From positions 19,397 through 83,396 of the forward strand of contig NZ_JBMSDZ010000016.1 in assembly GCF_049445995.1 (NCBI RefSeq): DNA of 64,000 nt. Direction: 5' to 3'. Positions 1 to 7,724 of this stretch are shown here, piece by piece. The notes beneath the pieces were generated by a model. The model saw only the letters and a list, made by a program, of their open reading frames with translations. It was not told where the DNA came from and did no database searches. Source of the DNA: Dyella_A sp049445995. Lineage in GTDB: Bacteria > Pseudomonadota > Gammaproteobacteria > Xanthomonadales > Rhodanobacteraceae. Every line of letters starts with the position of its first letter. Position 1 is the stretch's first letter. The position numbers and the translations under genes are program-made.

Positions 1-378
1 CCAGGCGCGGTACATGCCGGCATTGCCCTCGCTGCGCGCCTTGCCGATCAGGCCGCGCTGGGCGCGGTGCCAGTCCACGAACACGGCAATCTCCAGCGCC
101 GGCCGGCGCGCCTTGGCCGCGTACAGCGCGTCGAGCACCTCGCGGCCGCCGTCGTCGTCTTCTAGGTACAGCGCCACGATCACGATGCGCCGCTCGGCGG
201 CGGCGATCGCCGCCAGCAGCCGTTCGCGGTAGGCCGTCGGGTCCGGCAGCGTCTCGATCGCCGAGGCGGGCACGGCGAACGCAGGCAGCGCATCGAGCAC
301 GACCCGCGCCCGCGATGCCCGGCGAAACGGCAGCAGGCGGCTGGCCACGCGGCCGGGAAGGCGGGTCAGTCGTTTCAT
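1..378 (-). CDS. pssA: CDP-diacylglycerol--serine O-phosphatidyltransferase, 5' part only
   Basis: Partial gene: the first 126 codons are present and the frame runs off the left edge. The protein transfers phosphatidyl groups from CDP-diacylglycerol to serine, the committed step to phosphatidylserine and phosphatidylethanolamine, at the inner membrane. The call rests on a block strongly resembling E. coli PssA: IVALYLEDDDGGREVLDALY followed by VFVDWHRAQRG, the start of the phospholipase-D-type fold. The catalytic HKD motifs would lie outside the window. The ATG at 376-378 is the natural start because it gives a basic, family-like N-terminus (MKRLTRLPGRV). It is transcribed away from the ECF sigma cluster on the same strand, with 81 bases between. 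Confidence 0.92.
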   Translation of the reverse strand, partial: MKRLTRLPGRVASRLLPFRRASRARVVLDALPAFAVPASAIETLPDPTAYRERLLAAIAAAERRIVIVALYLEDDDGGREVLDALYAAKARRPALEIAVFVDWHRAQRGLIGKARSEGNAGMYRAW

Positions 379-459
379 GTCGGGCAAGGATGCCGCCGGG
401 CGTGTGCGCGCAAAGTGTCGAGCATGGCGGCAACCGTGCCGTCGCGAAAGCGTGGCTGC

Positions 460-1056
460 TCAGTCGGACGCCTCCGGCGCACCCAGGAATTGGGCGATCC
501 GCTGAAGCCGGCGGCGCTGTCGGCGGATGTACCAGAGGTTGAAGGCCACCGTGGCCAGTACGACCGGTCCATTGAACGCGATCTGCACTACCAGCATCCG
601 CCGCAACCGTGCGTCGTTTTGCCAACTCGCCGGCTGCAGTTGCGGCCAGGCCAGCACGATCACAAAAACCAGCATCAGGGCGAGTCCATACAGGCCGACC
701 TTCGCCAACCGAATGCCCGCGCGCGCCCTGCGCTCGGTAAGACGCATCAGCGCGCCGGGACTGTCAGCCGGCGCGCGCCAGGTGCCGCGACGTAGCCAAA
801 ACGACGCGCCCCAAAACACCAGCACTAGCGCCATCGCACCGATACAGAAGGTTTTCCAGCGCAGGCTCAACGCGGGGTGATGGATCAGCCCCACGGTCTG
901 CACCAGCGCGAGCAGCGAAGTGAGTGCCTCGAAGGCAACCATCGCGGTCATCCGCCAGCGCTTGTTCCTCACCTGGCGCTTCAGCCGCTGCACGTCGACC
1001 ACCGGCTGGCGCTGCCAGCTCTCGCTCCACTGGCGCCACTCTTCCTGCTCGCTCAT
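460..1056 (-). CDS. Membrane protein paired with an ECF sigma factor
   Basis: 198 residues of unknown function. The N-terminal 35 residues are polar and tryptophan-rich (EEWRQWSESWQRQPVVDV). Four hydrophobic stretches follow, near residues 38-60, 66-88, 118-138 and 155-175, and the C-terminus is strongly basic (RRQRRRLQRI). The start codon overlaps the stop of the upstream sigma-factor gene by 4 bases (ATGA), so the two are translationally coupled. A membrane protein in this position is often the anti-sigma factor or a sensor. No zinc-binding ZAS motif (HxxxCxxC) is visible, so an anti-sigma role is only inferred from position. Confidence 0.8.
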   Translation of the reverse strand: MSEQEEWRQWSESWQRQPVVDVQRLKRQVRNKRWRMTAMVAFEALTSLLALVQTVGLIHHPALSLRWKTFCIGAMALVLVFWGASFWLRRGTWRAPADSPGALMRLTERRARAGIRLAKVGLYGLALMLVFVIVLAWPQLQPASWQNDARLRRMLVVQIAFNGPVVLATVAFNLWYIRRQRRRLQRIAQFLGAPEASD

Positions 1057-1568
1057 GCGGCACCTCCCAATCGCTGTTTCAAGGCCGTGCGCGCCCGATT
1101 GAGGTGTACCCCGACCGCATTGACCTGGATGCCGAGGGCATCGGCAATTTCACCGTGGCTGAAACCCTCCAGCGCCAGCGTCACCGCCTGGCGCAGCGAC
1201 AGGGGCAGGCTGCGCACGGCTGCCTGCAATCGCTGATGCTCTTGCGTCACATGGGCGTGTCGATACGGACCAGCGGCAGGATCGGGCAGGTCATCGGCCA
1301 GCTCCGCCACGCGCGGACGCCGCCGCTCGCCCATGGCGTGGGTGGCCCCGCGGTTATGCGCAACGCGTGCCACGAAGGTGCTCAGGCTGGCGTCGCCGCG
1401 CCAGGCCGGCAGGGCGCGCCAGAGTGCCAGCGCAATCTCCTGCAGCAGATCGTCGCGCAGCGACGGGTCGGCTTCATAGCTGGCCGCAATGCGTGAGAGC
1501 AGGCCGGCATGCTCGTCGAGCAGGCCGGCGAACCGCTCGCTCGTCGTCATGCCGTCATGCGCGAGCAA
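1053..1568 (-). CDS. RNA polymerase sigma-70 family factor, ECF type
   Basis: 171 residues, the normal size for an extracytoplasmic-function sigma factor, which directs RNA polymerase to a small stress regulon. Region 2 is seen as LRDDLLQEIALALWRAL with the following WRGDASLSTFVARVAHNRG. Region 4 is a helix-turn-helix ending HGEIADALGIQVNAVGVHLN followed by RARTALKQRL. Two starts are possible: 1568 (MLAHDGMTT) or the ATG six codons later at 1550 (MTTSERF). The later one avoids most of the 14-base overlap with the upstream membrane-protein gene. The order membrane protein, sigma factor, membrane protein, with overlaps at both joints, indicates one operon. Confidence 0.93.
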   Translation of the reverse strand: MLAHDGMTTSERFAGLLDEHAGLLSRIAASYEADPSLRDDLLQEIALALWRALPAWRGDASLSTFVARVAHNRGATHAMGERRRPRVAELADDLPDPAAGPYRHAHVTQEHQRLQAAVRSLPLSLRQAVTLALEGFSHGEIADALGIQVNAVGVHLNRARTALKQRLGGAA

Positions 1569-2316
1569 GCCCCGGCGCCATGCGCGTCGCGCTCACGTCG
1601 CGCCATGCGGTGAAGCTGACCAGACTGCCGATCGGCAGCAACACGAGCAGCAACGGCAGCGCCCAGGGGCTGGAGAGTGCGACAGCGAAAAGAGCCGCCT
1701 GGGGCAACATCGCCAGGATGAAGGTCAGCGGCATGGCACTCACCAGACGCACGCCGCCGGCCAGGGCGTGCGCGCAGCTCGCACCACGGAAAAGAAACAG
1801 TGGCATGGCAAAGGCGAACAGGATGGACGGGAGCATGCCCGGCAACAGCAGGACCCATTCAAATGCACGAGTCTGCAGTTCGCGATGCGTGGCCATGTGC
1901 CCGAGCAGCACCGCGTCGATGGCGCCCTGACCAAACCATGCAGCGGCACAAGCAAGCTGGAATCCGAAAACGATGAGCCCCACGCTGGCGCACAGGGCCC
2001 AGAGTGCGCGCCATCGTGGCTGCCGCCAACCCGCCCACAGGCACGAAAAGCGCAGGCGCTCGCCCTGCTGCAGCTGCTGCAAGCCCATCCATACGCCGGC
2101 CGCCAACATCGGCACGACCACCTTGGAAATCGTCACTCCCGCCAGCGGGATCAGCTGGAGCAGCGCCTCCACCACGAGGCTCACGACGCCCAGGCCGACC
2201 AGCATGAGCGGCGCGCGTCGCCAGAGCCGGAAGGCCTCTCGATACCAGCGCAGGACGCGAACAACTGGCGACATGGCCGCGTGGGAGGGTGTGACAACCA
2301 TCGACATGGGCAGCAT
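1555..2316 (-). CDS. Polytopic membrane protein upstream of the sigma factor
   Basis: 253 residues, not assigned to a named family with confidence; it resembles the loosely defined multi-pass BPSS1780-type proteins. About five to six hydrophobic segments are visible (for example LMLVGLGVVSLVVEALLQL near residue 40, a segment near 115-130, FEWVLLLPGMLPSILFAFAM near 165 and a long C-terminal pair). A basic amphipathic stretch follows the start. Residue 5 onward offers alternative Met starts (M4, M6, M15). The 3' end overlaps the sigma-factor gene by 14 bases, so it is probably the first gene of the three-gene operon. Function unknown; envelope sensing is a guess from context. Confidence 0.8.
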   Translation of the reverse strand: MLPMSMVVTPSHAAMSPVVRVLRWYREAFRLWRRAPLMLVGLGVVSLVVEALLQLIPLAGVTISKVVVPMLAAGVWMGLQQLQQGERLRFSCLWAGWRQPRWRALWALCASVGLIVFGFQLACAAAWFGQGAIDAVLLGHMATHRELQTRAFEWVLLLPGMLPSILFAFAMPLFLFRGASCAHALAGGVRLVSAMPLTFILAMLPQAALFAVALSSPWALPLLLVLLPIGSLVSFTAWRDVSATRMAPGLARA

Positions 2317-2412
2317 TCCTTGGCAGGGGCGAATACCTGTTAGTACGCCGTCGGCCTGAAAACCTTACATGTGCGAGGTGCCGGCCAAGGAGCCAGCGGC
2401 AGCGCAACGAAA

Positions 2413-2434
2413 GCGGGCGCCACGAGGCGCCCGC
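2413..2434 (-). terminator. Rho-independent terminator after the DUF4156-type lipoprotein gene
   Basis: Perfect 9-bp stem GCGGGCGCC with a 4-base loop. On the minus strand the stem is followed by TTTCGTT. It lies 23 bases past the stop codon of the lipoprotein gene. Confidence 0.8.
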
Positions 2435-2457
2435 CCAATCTCCATGGATCGCCGAGC

Positions 2458-2880
2458 TCAGTGTCCCTGGATCGGGTACGACTGGAAGCCGCTGGCCGGG
2501 ACCGTCTGTGCCGGCGCAGTGGTGCTGGTCGGCGCGACCGGGGTGGCCTGGCCGACGGGCAGGCGCTGGCTGCCGCAGCGGTACGCACCCCAGGGCTGTG
2601 AGCCGTCGGTCGGCTCGGCCAGCGGCTTGATGGTGTCGGCGTTCATCTTGGCCGCCTCGTTGCGCGCCATCACTTCCAGCTCGTCGCGCACCTTGATCTG
2701 GTTGCGGTCGACCGGACCGACGCGGTCCATCACCGACACGGTGACCTTGCCCAGCTCCTGGCACTGCGACACGTCGCCGTTCCAGGCGGTGCGCACCGCC
2801 TTGCCGGCGTCGTCCAGCTTGATGCCCCACGAGCAGGCGCCGAGCAGCACGACGGGGACGAGCAACAGGGTCTTGCGCAT
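2458..2880 (-). CDS. Small exported lipoprotein, DUF4156-like
   Basis: 140 residues starting at the ATG at 2878-2880. The N-terminus MRKTLLLVPVVLLGACSWG is a textbook lipoprotein signal with lipobox LLGAC, so it should be cleaved and acylated at Cys16. The mature part shows a mostly polar domain (KVTVSVMDRVGPVDRNQIKV, then EVMARNEAAKMNADTIKPL) like the DUF4156 family of small outer-membrane lipoproteins. It ends in a proline/threonine-rich tail. It sits 105 bases downstream of the M16 peptidase gene on the same strand, with a strong hairpin between them. It may be transcribed with it or separately. Function is unknown. Confidence 0.85.
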   Translation of the reverse strand: MRKTLLLVPVVLLGACSWGIKLDDAGKAVRTAWNGDVSQCQELGKVTVSVMDRVGPVDRNQIKVRDELEVMARNEAAKMNADTIKPLAEPTDGSQPWGAYRCGSQRLPVGQATPVAPTSTTAPAQTVPASGFQSYPIQGH

Positions 2881-2911
2881 GGATGACTCCGCGATGGATG
2901 GGCTGGATGGC

Positions 2912-2947
2912 ATGAGGGGCCGGGCAGCCGCCGGCCCGGCCCCTCAT
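2912..2947 (-). terminator. 14-bp perfect hairpin between the M16 peptidase and lipoprotein genes
   Basis: ATGAGGGGCCGGGC pairs perfectly with its reverse complement across an 8-base loop. There is no T-run on either side, so it may act as a Rho-independent terminator only weakly, or as an mRNA 3'-end stabiliser between the two minus-strand genes. Confidence 0.6.
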
Positions 2948-2985
2948 CGTACCGCGGGAATGCCGCGGGGTTTCCCAACGGTGGC

Positions 2986-5850
2986 TTACTTCGCGGGCGC
3001 CGCCGGCTTGCCGTCGGCGTCGAGCACCCGCATGGCGCCCAGGTCGAGCTTCTTCAGCGGCGGCTCGATCTTCGACAGGTCGCCCACGATCACCCAGGTG
3101 AGCCGGTTCGGGTGGATGACCTCCTTGGCCGCGGCGTTGACCTCGGCATCGGTCTGCGCCTCGGTGCGCGCCTTGAGGGTCTGCACGTAGTCATCCGGGC
3201 GGTGGTACAGCACGATGCCCTGCAGCGCGCCCATCACCGCGCTGGTGGTCTGGTAGCTGCCCGGCATCGAGCGCACCTCGCCGTCCTTGATCTTGCCGAT
3301 CTCCGCGGCGGTGAGCGGCTTGGCGCCTACCACGGCCCGGGCTTCCTTGAGCATCTCGGCGACCGACTCGGCGGTCTTGTCGGTCTGCACCGGCGCGTAC
3401 AGCAGGAACGGGCGCTGGCCCTGCGCGTTCTGCAGGAAGCTGAAGGCGCCGTAGGCCCAGTGCTTGTCCTCGCGCAGGTTCATGTTGAGGCGCGAGGTGA
3501 AGGTGCCGCCGAACGCGCCGTTCATGGTCTGGATCGGCAGGTTGTTCGGCGCCTCGGTGGAGGGCGCCACGATGCCGGCCAGGATCAGGCTCTGCTGCGC
3601 ACCCGGGCGGTCGATCAGGTACACGCGCGGGTTGGCCGGCGGGGCGACCTTGGTCAGGTGCTTGGCCGGAACCTTGCCGCTGGCCGTCCAGTTGCCGAAC
3701 ACCGTGTTGAGCTCGGGGATGATCTTGTCCAGCGTGGTGTCGCCGGCGACCAGGATCTTCACGTTGTCCGGGCGGATGAAGTCGCCCATGAACTGGCGCA
3801 TGTCCTGCGTGGTGAGCGAGCTGATCGACGCCTCGGTGCCCGAGCCGGTGAACGGGATGGCGTACGCGTTGCCCTCGCCGTACAGCAGTGGCGGCAGCGT
3901 GCGCAGCGCGATGCCCACCGGCTGGCTCTTCTCCTGCGCGATGCGCGCCAGCCACTGGCCGCGCACGCGCGCCACGTCGGCATCGCGGAACGCCGGGTTG
4001 CGCACGATGTCGGCAAACAACGCCAGCGAGGGCTTGAGCTGGTCGTCCAGCGCATTCAGCGACACATTGCACGCATCCAGCCCGCAGCCGCTGCCGATCT
4101 CGGCGCCCAGGCGCTGCTCGGTCTTGGCGATCTGCACCGAGTCGAGGCGCTTGGTGCCCTCGTCGAGCATGGCCATGGTGAAGCTGGACGTGCCAAGCTT
4201 GCGCCCCTGGTCGGCGGCGAAGCCGGCGTCGAACATCAGCTGCACCTGCACCGCCGGCACCGCGTGGCGCTCGGCCAGCACCACCTCGATGCCGTTGGCG
4301 AGCCTGCCGCGCTGGATCGCCGGGAAGGTGAGATCCGGGAAGCGGTCGACCGCCGGCACGCCCTGGCTGCGGTCGACGTCGGTCTTGACGGTGCGGTAGT
4401 CGCCCTTCGGGCTGAGCACCGGCCCGGGCGCGCCCGGTGCGGCGGCACGGCCGGCCACGGTGGCCATGTCGGTGTTCTCGACCTTGCCCGGCACCACGGT
4501 GAGCGTGTAGTCGCCCCTGGCGATCCACTGGTCGGCAGTTGCCTTCACGCTGGCCGGCGTGGCCGCCATCAGCACCTTGAAGTCCTTCAGGTACTGGCCC
4601 GGATCGTTCGAATACAGCTGGCCCTCGGCGAGGATCGAGGCCTGCGTGTTGACCCGCTCCAGCCCGCGCACGAACGAGGCGCGCACCCCGGTCTTCACGC
4701 GGGCCAGCTCGTCCTCGGTGGGGCCGTCGGCGAGGAATTTCCGCCACTCGTCGGCCACCGCCGCTTCCACCCTGGCCGGGTCGACGCCCTTCTTCACGTC
4801 CACCTGCAGCTGGAACAGGCTGGCCAGCGCGTGCTGCTCGATGTCCACCGACACGTCGTCGGCGAGCTTGTCCCGGTAGACCAGGCGCTGGTACAGCCGC
4901 GAGGTCTTGCCGCCGCCGAGCACGGCCGCGGCCAGGCTCAGCCGGGTGAGATCGTCGCTGGTGCGCGGGGGCACGTTCCACTCGCGGTAGATGCGCGTCT
5001 GCGCCACGTTGTCGGTCATCGTGCCGCGCGTGGACTCCTTGCGCGGCGCCACCCACGGCTGCGGACGCGGCACCTGCGGGCCCGGGGCGATGTCGCCGAA
5101 GTACTTCAGCGCCTTTTCCTTCGCCTGCGCCACGGTGATGTCGCCGGACAGCACCAGCACGGTGTTGGCCGCGCCGTAGTAATCGCGGAACCACTGCTTG
5201 ACGTCGCCCAGTGAGGCGGCGTTCAAGTCGGCCATCGAGCCGATGGTGTCGTGGTGGTAGGGGTGGTTGGCCGGAAACGCCTCGGCCTGGATCAGCTCGC
5301 CGACGCGGCCGTAGGGCTGGTTTTCGCCCTGGCGCTTCTCGTTCTGCACCACGCCGCGCTGCTCGTCGAGCTCCTTCTGGCCGATCGCGCCGAGCAGGTG
5401 GCCCATGCGGTCGGACTCCATCCACAGCGCCATGTCCAGCGCGGTGGTCGGCACGGTCTCGAAGTAGTTGGTGCGGTCCAGCCAGGTGGTGCCGTTCATG
5501 TCGGTGGCGCCGGCCAGCTCGAACGGCTTGAAGTATTCGTCCCTGTGGTTTTCCGAGCCCTGGAACATCAGGTGCTCGAACAGGTGGGCGAAGCCGGTCT
5601 TGCCCTTCGGCTCGTAGGACGAACCCACGTGGTACCAGATGCTCACGGCGACCACGGGCGCCTTGTGGTCCTCGTGCACCACCACCGTGAGGCCGTTGGG
5701 CAGGGTGAAGCGCTGGTAGGCGAGATGCGGGATCTGTTCGGCCGTCGTCGCCGTGGCGGGCGCGCGGTCGGCAGCGGCCACGGCGATCGGCACGCCGGCA
5801 CCCACGGTCAGCAGGCCGGCAATGAGCAGGGCAAGCGGTTTCTTGGACAC
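2986..5850 (-). CDS. Exported M16 family zinc metallopeptidase (two-domain, pitrilysin type)
   Basis: 954 residues with an N-terminal signal peptide (MSKKPLALLIAGLLTVGAGV). The inverted zinc motif HLFEH (HxxEH) is at residues 89-93. The expected downstream zinc-ligand glutamate region (ELDEQRGVVQNEK) follows about 75 residues later. The second half, from about residue 500, repeats the fold without an HxxEH motif (ERHAVPAVQVQLMFDAG), as is normal for fused M16 peptidases, where the inactive half shapes the chamber. Its likely role is breakdown of peptides in the periplasm. It is monocistronic or leads into the downstream lipoprotein gene. The next gene upstream is divergent, so the 265-base gap carries both promoters. 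Confidence 0.95.
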   Translation of the reverse strand: MSKKPLALLIAGLLTVGAGVPIAVAAADRAPATATTAEQIPHLAYQRFTLPNGLTVVVHEDHKAPVVAVSIWYHVGSSYEPKGKTGFAHLFEHLMFQGSENHRDEYFKPFELAGATDMNGTTWLDRTNYFETVPTTALDMALWMESDRMGHLLGAIGQKELDEQRGVVQNEKRQGENQPYGRVGELIQAEAFPANHPYHHDTIGSMADLNAASLGDVKQWFRDYYGAANTVLVLSGDITVAQAKEKALKYFGDIAPGPQVPRPQPWVAPRKESTRGTMTDNVAQTRIYREWNVPPRTSDDLTRLSLAAAVLGGGKTSRLYQRLVYRDKLADDVSVDIEQHALASLFQLQVDVKKGVDPARVEAAVADEWRKFLADGPTEDELARVKTGVRASFVRGLERVNTQASILAEGQLYSNDPGQYLKDFKVLMAATPASVKATADQWIARGDYTLTVVPGKVENTDMATVAGRAAAPGAPGPVLSPKGDYRTVKTDVDRSQGVPAVDRFPDLTFPAIQRGRLANGIEVVLAERHAVPAVQVQLMFDAGFAADQGRKLGTSSFTMAMLDEGTKRLDSVQIAKTEQRLGAEIGSGCGLDACNVSLNALDDQLKPSLALFADIVRNPAFRDADVARVRGQWLARIAQEKSQPVGIALRTLPPLLYGEGNAYAIPFTGSGTEASISSLTTQDMRQFMGDFIRPDNVKILVAGDTTLDKIIPELNTVFGNWTASGKVPAKHLTKVAPPANPRVYLIDRPGAQQSLILAGIVAPSTEAPNNLPIQTMNGAFGGTFTSRLNMNLREDKHWAYGAFSFLQNAQGQRPFLLYAPVQTDKTAESVAEMLKEARAVVGAKPLTAAEIGKIKDGEVRSMPGSYQTTSAVMGALQGIVLYHRPDDYVQTLKARTEAQTDAEVNAAAKEVIHPNRLTWVIVGDLSKIEPPLKKLDLGAMRVLDADGKPAAPAK

Positions 5851-5940
5851 GGTGAAACTCCTTTCTCACGGGTTGTCCGCCGACGGTAGCGGCGCCCGCG
5901 CATGATGTGCAAATGACGAACGGCAGGGGTGGGATCGTCT

Positions 5941-6076
5941 GTCCGCCGCGTTGTCCGCTGTCGGACGGGCGCTGTCCGCGGACAGTCGCGCATCGCCCCG
6001 AGCCATGACAAATGTCAACGCATCAACAGGTTATCTGCGACTGCCGCGCTGGCACGGCGCTTGCGAGAGTAGCGCC
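5941..6076 (+). promoter_or_regulatory. Sigma-54-type promoter region with upstream palindromes and IHF-like site
   Basis: The -24/-12 element is CTGGCACGGCGCTTGCG at 6049-6065: GG at 6051-6052 and GC at 6063-6064, exactly 10 bases apart, matching the sigma-54 consensus almost throughout. The predicted start is near 6076. Upstream are a perfect 14-bp palindrome CTGTCCGCGGACAG (5972-5985) and GTCCG-4-CGGAC (5953-5966), suited to an enhancer-binding protein at about -97 and -116. A TGACA-2-TGTCA repeat lies at 6006-6017. ATCAACAGGTTA at 6022-6033 matches the IHF consensus WATCAANNNNTTR at 12 of 13 positions and lies between the palindromes and the promoter. Which activator binds is unknown. Confidence 0.75.
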
Positions 6077-6115
6077 ACGGATACCTCATCCCCGGTCATC
6101 GAAAGGAGACACCCC

Positions 6116-6325
6116 ATGAAACTCGAATCGCTGCTGTTGCGCGGTCTGTTCGTTGCCTGCCTCACCGTCTGCGGCCTGATCGTCGGCGCCATGCTGGTGC
6201 AGACCCCGCCCGCCGTGCGCCTGGCCGGCAGCAGTGCCGCGGTCCCGGTGGTCGGCATGCTGATCCCGGCGTCCGGCTGCGCGCTGCCGCCGGACGGCGT
6301 GGTGTGTCCGCGCCAGGCCGGCTGA
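6116..6325 (+). CDS. Small membrane-anchored protein under a sigma-54-type promoter
   Basis: 69 residues, no recognised family. The start ATG at 6116 is chosen for the strong ribosome site AAAGGAG 8-9 bases before it; the frame is also open upstream to 5951, but that part is the promoter. One hydrophobic segment (about residues 8-30, LRGLFVACLTVCGLIVGAML) could be a signal anchor or an uncleaved signal peptide. A second mildly hydrophobic patch (SSAAVPVVGMLIPA) and a short tail with two cysteines (GCALPPDGVVCPRQAG) follow, which could form a disulfide in the periplasm. Its role cannot be deduced; the elaborate promoter implies tightly conditional expression. Confidence 0.7.
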   Translation: MKLESLLLRGLFVACLTVCGLIVGAMLVQTPPAVRLAGSSAAVPVVGMLIPASGCALPPDGVVCPRQAG

Positions 6326-6394
6326 TCGCGCTGGACCGATCTGGACGGCAGCCGCCGGACGACGGCGCCGCCGCTTCGCGGCGATAATCGCCGG

Positions 6395-6868
6395 ATGCTC
6401 CATGTCATCCTGTTCCGTCCCGAGATCCCGCCCAACACCGGCAACGTGATCCGCCTGTGCGCCAACACCGGCGCCGCGCTGCAGCTGATCCGACCGCTGG
6501 GCTTCGAGCTCGACGACGCGCGGCTGCGCCGGGCCGGCCTCGACTACCACGAATACGCGGCGCTGGCCGTGCACGACAGCCTCGACGCCTGCCTCGACGC
6601 GATCGGTCGGCCACGGGTGTTCGCCTTTTCCACCCGCGGTCGCGTGGCGCATGTCGATGCCGCGTTCCAGCGCGGCGATGCCCTGCTGTTCGGCTGCGAG
6701 ACCGCCGGCCTGCCCGGCGACGTGCTCGACGCGATTCCCGCGCCGCAGCGCCTGCGCCTGCCGATGCGGCCGAACAGCCGCAGCCTCAACCTCTCCAACA
6801 CCGTGGCGATCGCGGTGTACGAGGCGTGGCGGCAGTTCGGCTTCGCGGGCGCCGCGGCACTGTCGTAG
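6395..6868 (+). CDS. trmL: tRNA (cytidine(34)-2'-O)-methyltransferase
   Basis: 157 residues, full length for TrmL, a SPOUT-fold methyltransferase that methylates the ribose of the wobble base of tRNA-Leu. The conserved blocks are all present: MLHVILFRPEIPPNTGNVIR at the N-terminus, FGCETAGLPGDVL for cofactor binding near residue 105, and the C-terminal knot LPMRPNSRSLNLSNTVAIAV. A -10-like GATAAT at 6383-6388 ends 7 bases before the ATG and no Shine-Dalgarno is seen, so the message may be leaderless. It follows the sigma-54-driven small gene by 69 bases but probably has its own promoter. Confidence 0.96.
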   Translation: MLHVILFRPEIPPNTGNVIRLCANTGAALQLIRPLGFELDDARLRRAGLDYHEYAALAVHDSLDACLDAIGRPRVFAFSTRGRVAHVDAAFQRGDALLFGCETAGLPGDVLDAIPAPQRLRLPMRPNSRSLNLSNTVAIAVYEAWRQFGFAGAAALS

Positions 6869-6971
6869 GCCCGCGTCCTGCAGGCGAAGTCGCGTCGCAT
6901 GCCGCCTCGACGCGGAAGGCCCCGCCCGAGGCCATCACCCCACGGCCAGCGGCCTGTCGGGTCTTGCGGGT

Positions 6972-6993
6972 GGCTTTGAGGTCGATCCAGAGC
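6972..6993 (+). repeat. Isolated partial core of the long palindromic repeat
   Basis: The 22 bases GGCTTTGAGGTCGATCCAGAGC match the asymmetric core of the long palindromic repeat (GGCTTTGATGTCGATCAGGAGC in the copies at 9.4 and 34.7 kb) at 19 of 22 positions, but the outer GTAGGAGC arms are absent. It lies in the 205-base gap between trmL and ubiJ, which otherwise holds no gene. It could be a decayed copy or a chance match. Confidence 0.35.
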
Positions 6994-7073
6994 GAGAGGC
7001 ATCGCCCGCGAGCGACGGAAGCTTTGTCGCGCGTGGCTGCCGGGGCTCGGGCCGCGGCCGCTACAATCGGCGG

Positions 7074-7724
7074 ATGACCGATTCCGCTCCCAACGCCTGG
7101 CTGCCGCCGCCGCTGCGCAAGCTCGCCGGCCGCGCGCTGGAAAGCGCGCTCAACCACACCCTCTCGCTCGATCCGGACACGCAGCGCAAGCTCGCCGCGC
7201 TCGATGGCCGCAGCGTGCAGCTGCATCTGCGTGGGCCGGAGCTCGCGCTGGCGGTGACGGTGGCACAGGGGCAGCTGCGCGTGGGTCCACCGGCCGACGA
7301 CAACCAGCTGCGGGTGGCCGCCTCGCCGGGCAGCCTGCTCGGCATGCTGCTGCGCCGCGGCGACGACGGCGTGGCACCGGGCAAGGTGGAGATCGCCGGC
7401 GACGCCGACCTTGCGCGCCGGCTGGAGAAACTGGCCAGCGGCTTCGCCCCCGACTTCGAGGAAGCGTTCGCGCGCACCTTCGGCGATGTGCTCGGCGTGC
7501 CGCTGGCGCGCGCGATCCGCGCCGGCCTCGCCCATGCGAAGGAGACCGCCGCCCATCTCACCGAGGACGGCGCCGACTGGGTGCGCGACGAGGCGCAGCT
7601 GGTGATGGGGCCGGGCGAGGTGGACGCCTTCCTCGACGGCGTCGATGCGCTGCGCGAGCGCAGCGAGCGGCTGGAAGCGCGGCTGGCCCGCCTGCAGCTG
7701 CGCCTGCAGGGACACGGCGCATGA
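7074..7724 (+). CDS. ubiJ: Ubiquinone biosynthesis accessory factor UbiJ (SCP2 domain)
   Basis: 216 residues, the usual size. UbiJ is a soluble lipid-binding scaffold that, with UbiK, holds the multi-enzyme complex making coenzyme Q8. An SCP2-like lipid-binding domain covers roughly residues 15-120 (LESALNHTLSLDPDTQRKL, then VAASPGSLLGMLLR). The C-terminal part is predicted helical and coiled (DALRERSERLEARLARLQLR). The ATG at 7074 is preceded by TACAAT (7062-7067) 7 bases upstream and no ribosome site, so translation may be leaderless. It overlaps ubiB by 4 bases (ATGA), the conserved ubiJ-ubiB coupling. Its partner ubiK is at 32.2 kb. Confidence 0.94.
   Translation: MTDSAPNAWLPPPLRKLAGRALESALNHTLSLDPDTQRKLAALDGRSVQLHLRGPELALAVTVAQGQLRVGPPADDNQLRVAASPGSLLGMLLRRGDDGVAPGKVEIAGDADLARRLEKLASGFAPDFEEAFARTFGDVLGVPLARAIRAGLAHAKETAAHLTEDGADWVRDEAQLVMGPGEVDAFLDGVDALRERSERLEARLARLQLRLQGHGA

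Noticed and set aside
460..1056. Zinc-binding anti-sigma factor
   Set aside because: The HxxxCxxC motif is absent; only the gene position supports an anti-sigma role.
3112..5214. Long open frame on the plus strand antisense to the M16 peptidase gene
   Set aside because: Its composition (runs of Arg, Gly, His, Leu, Val) is that of a high-GC shadow frame and it has no domain pattern; the minus-strand M16 reading is unambiguous.
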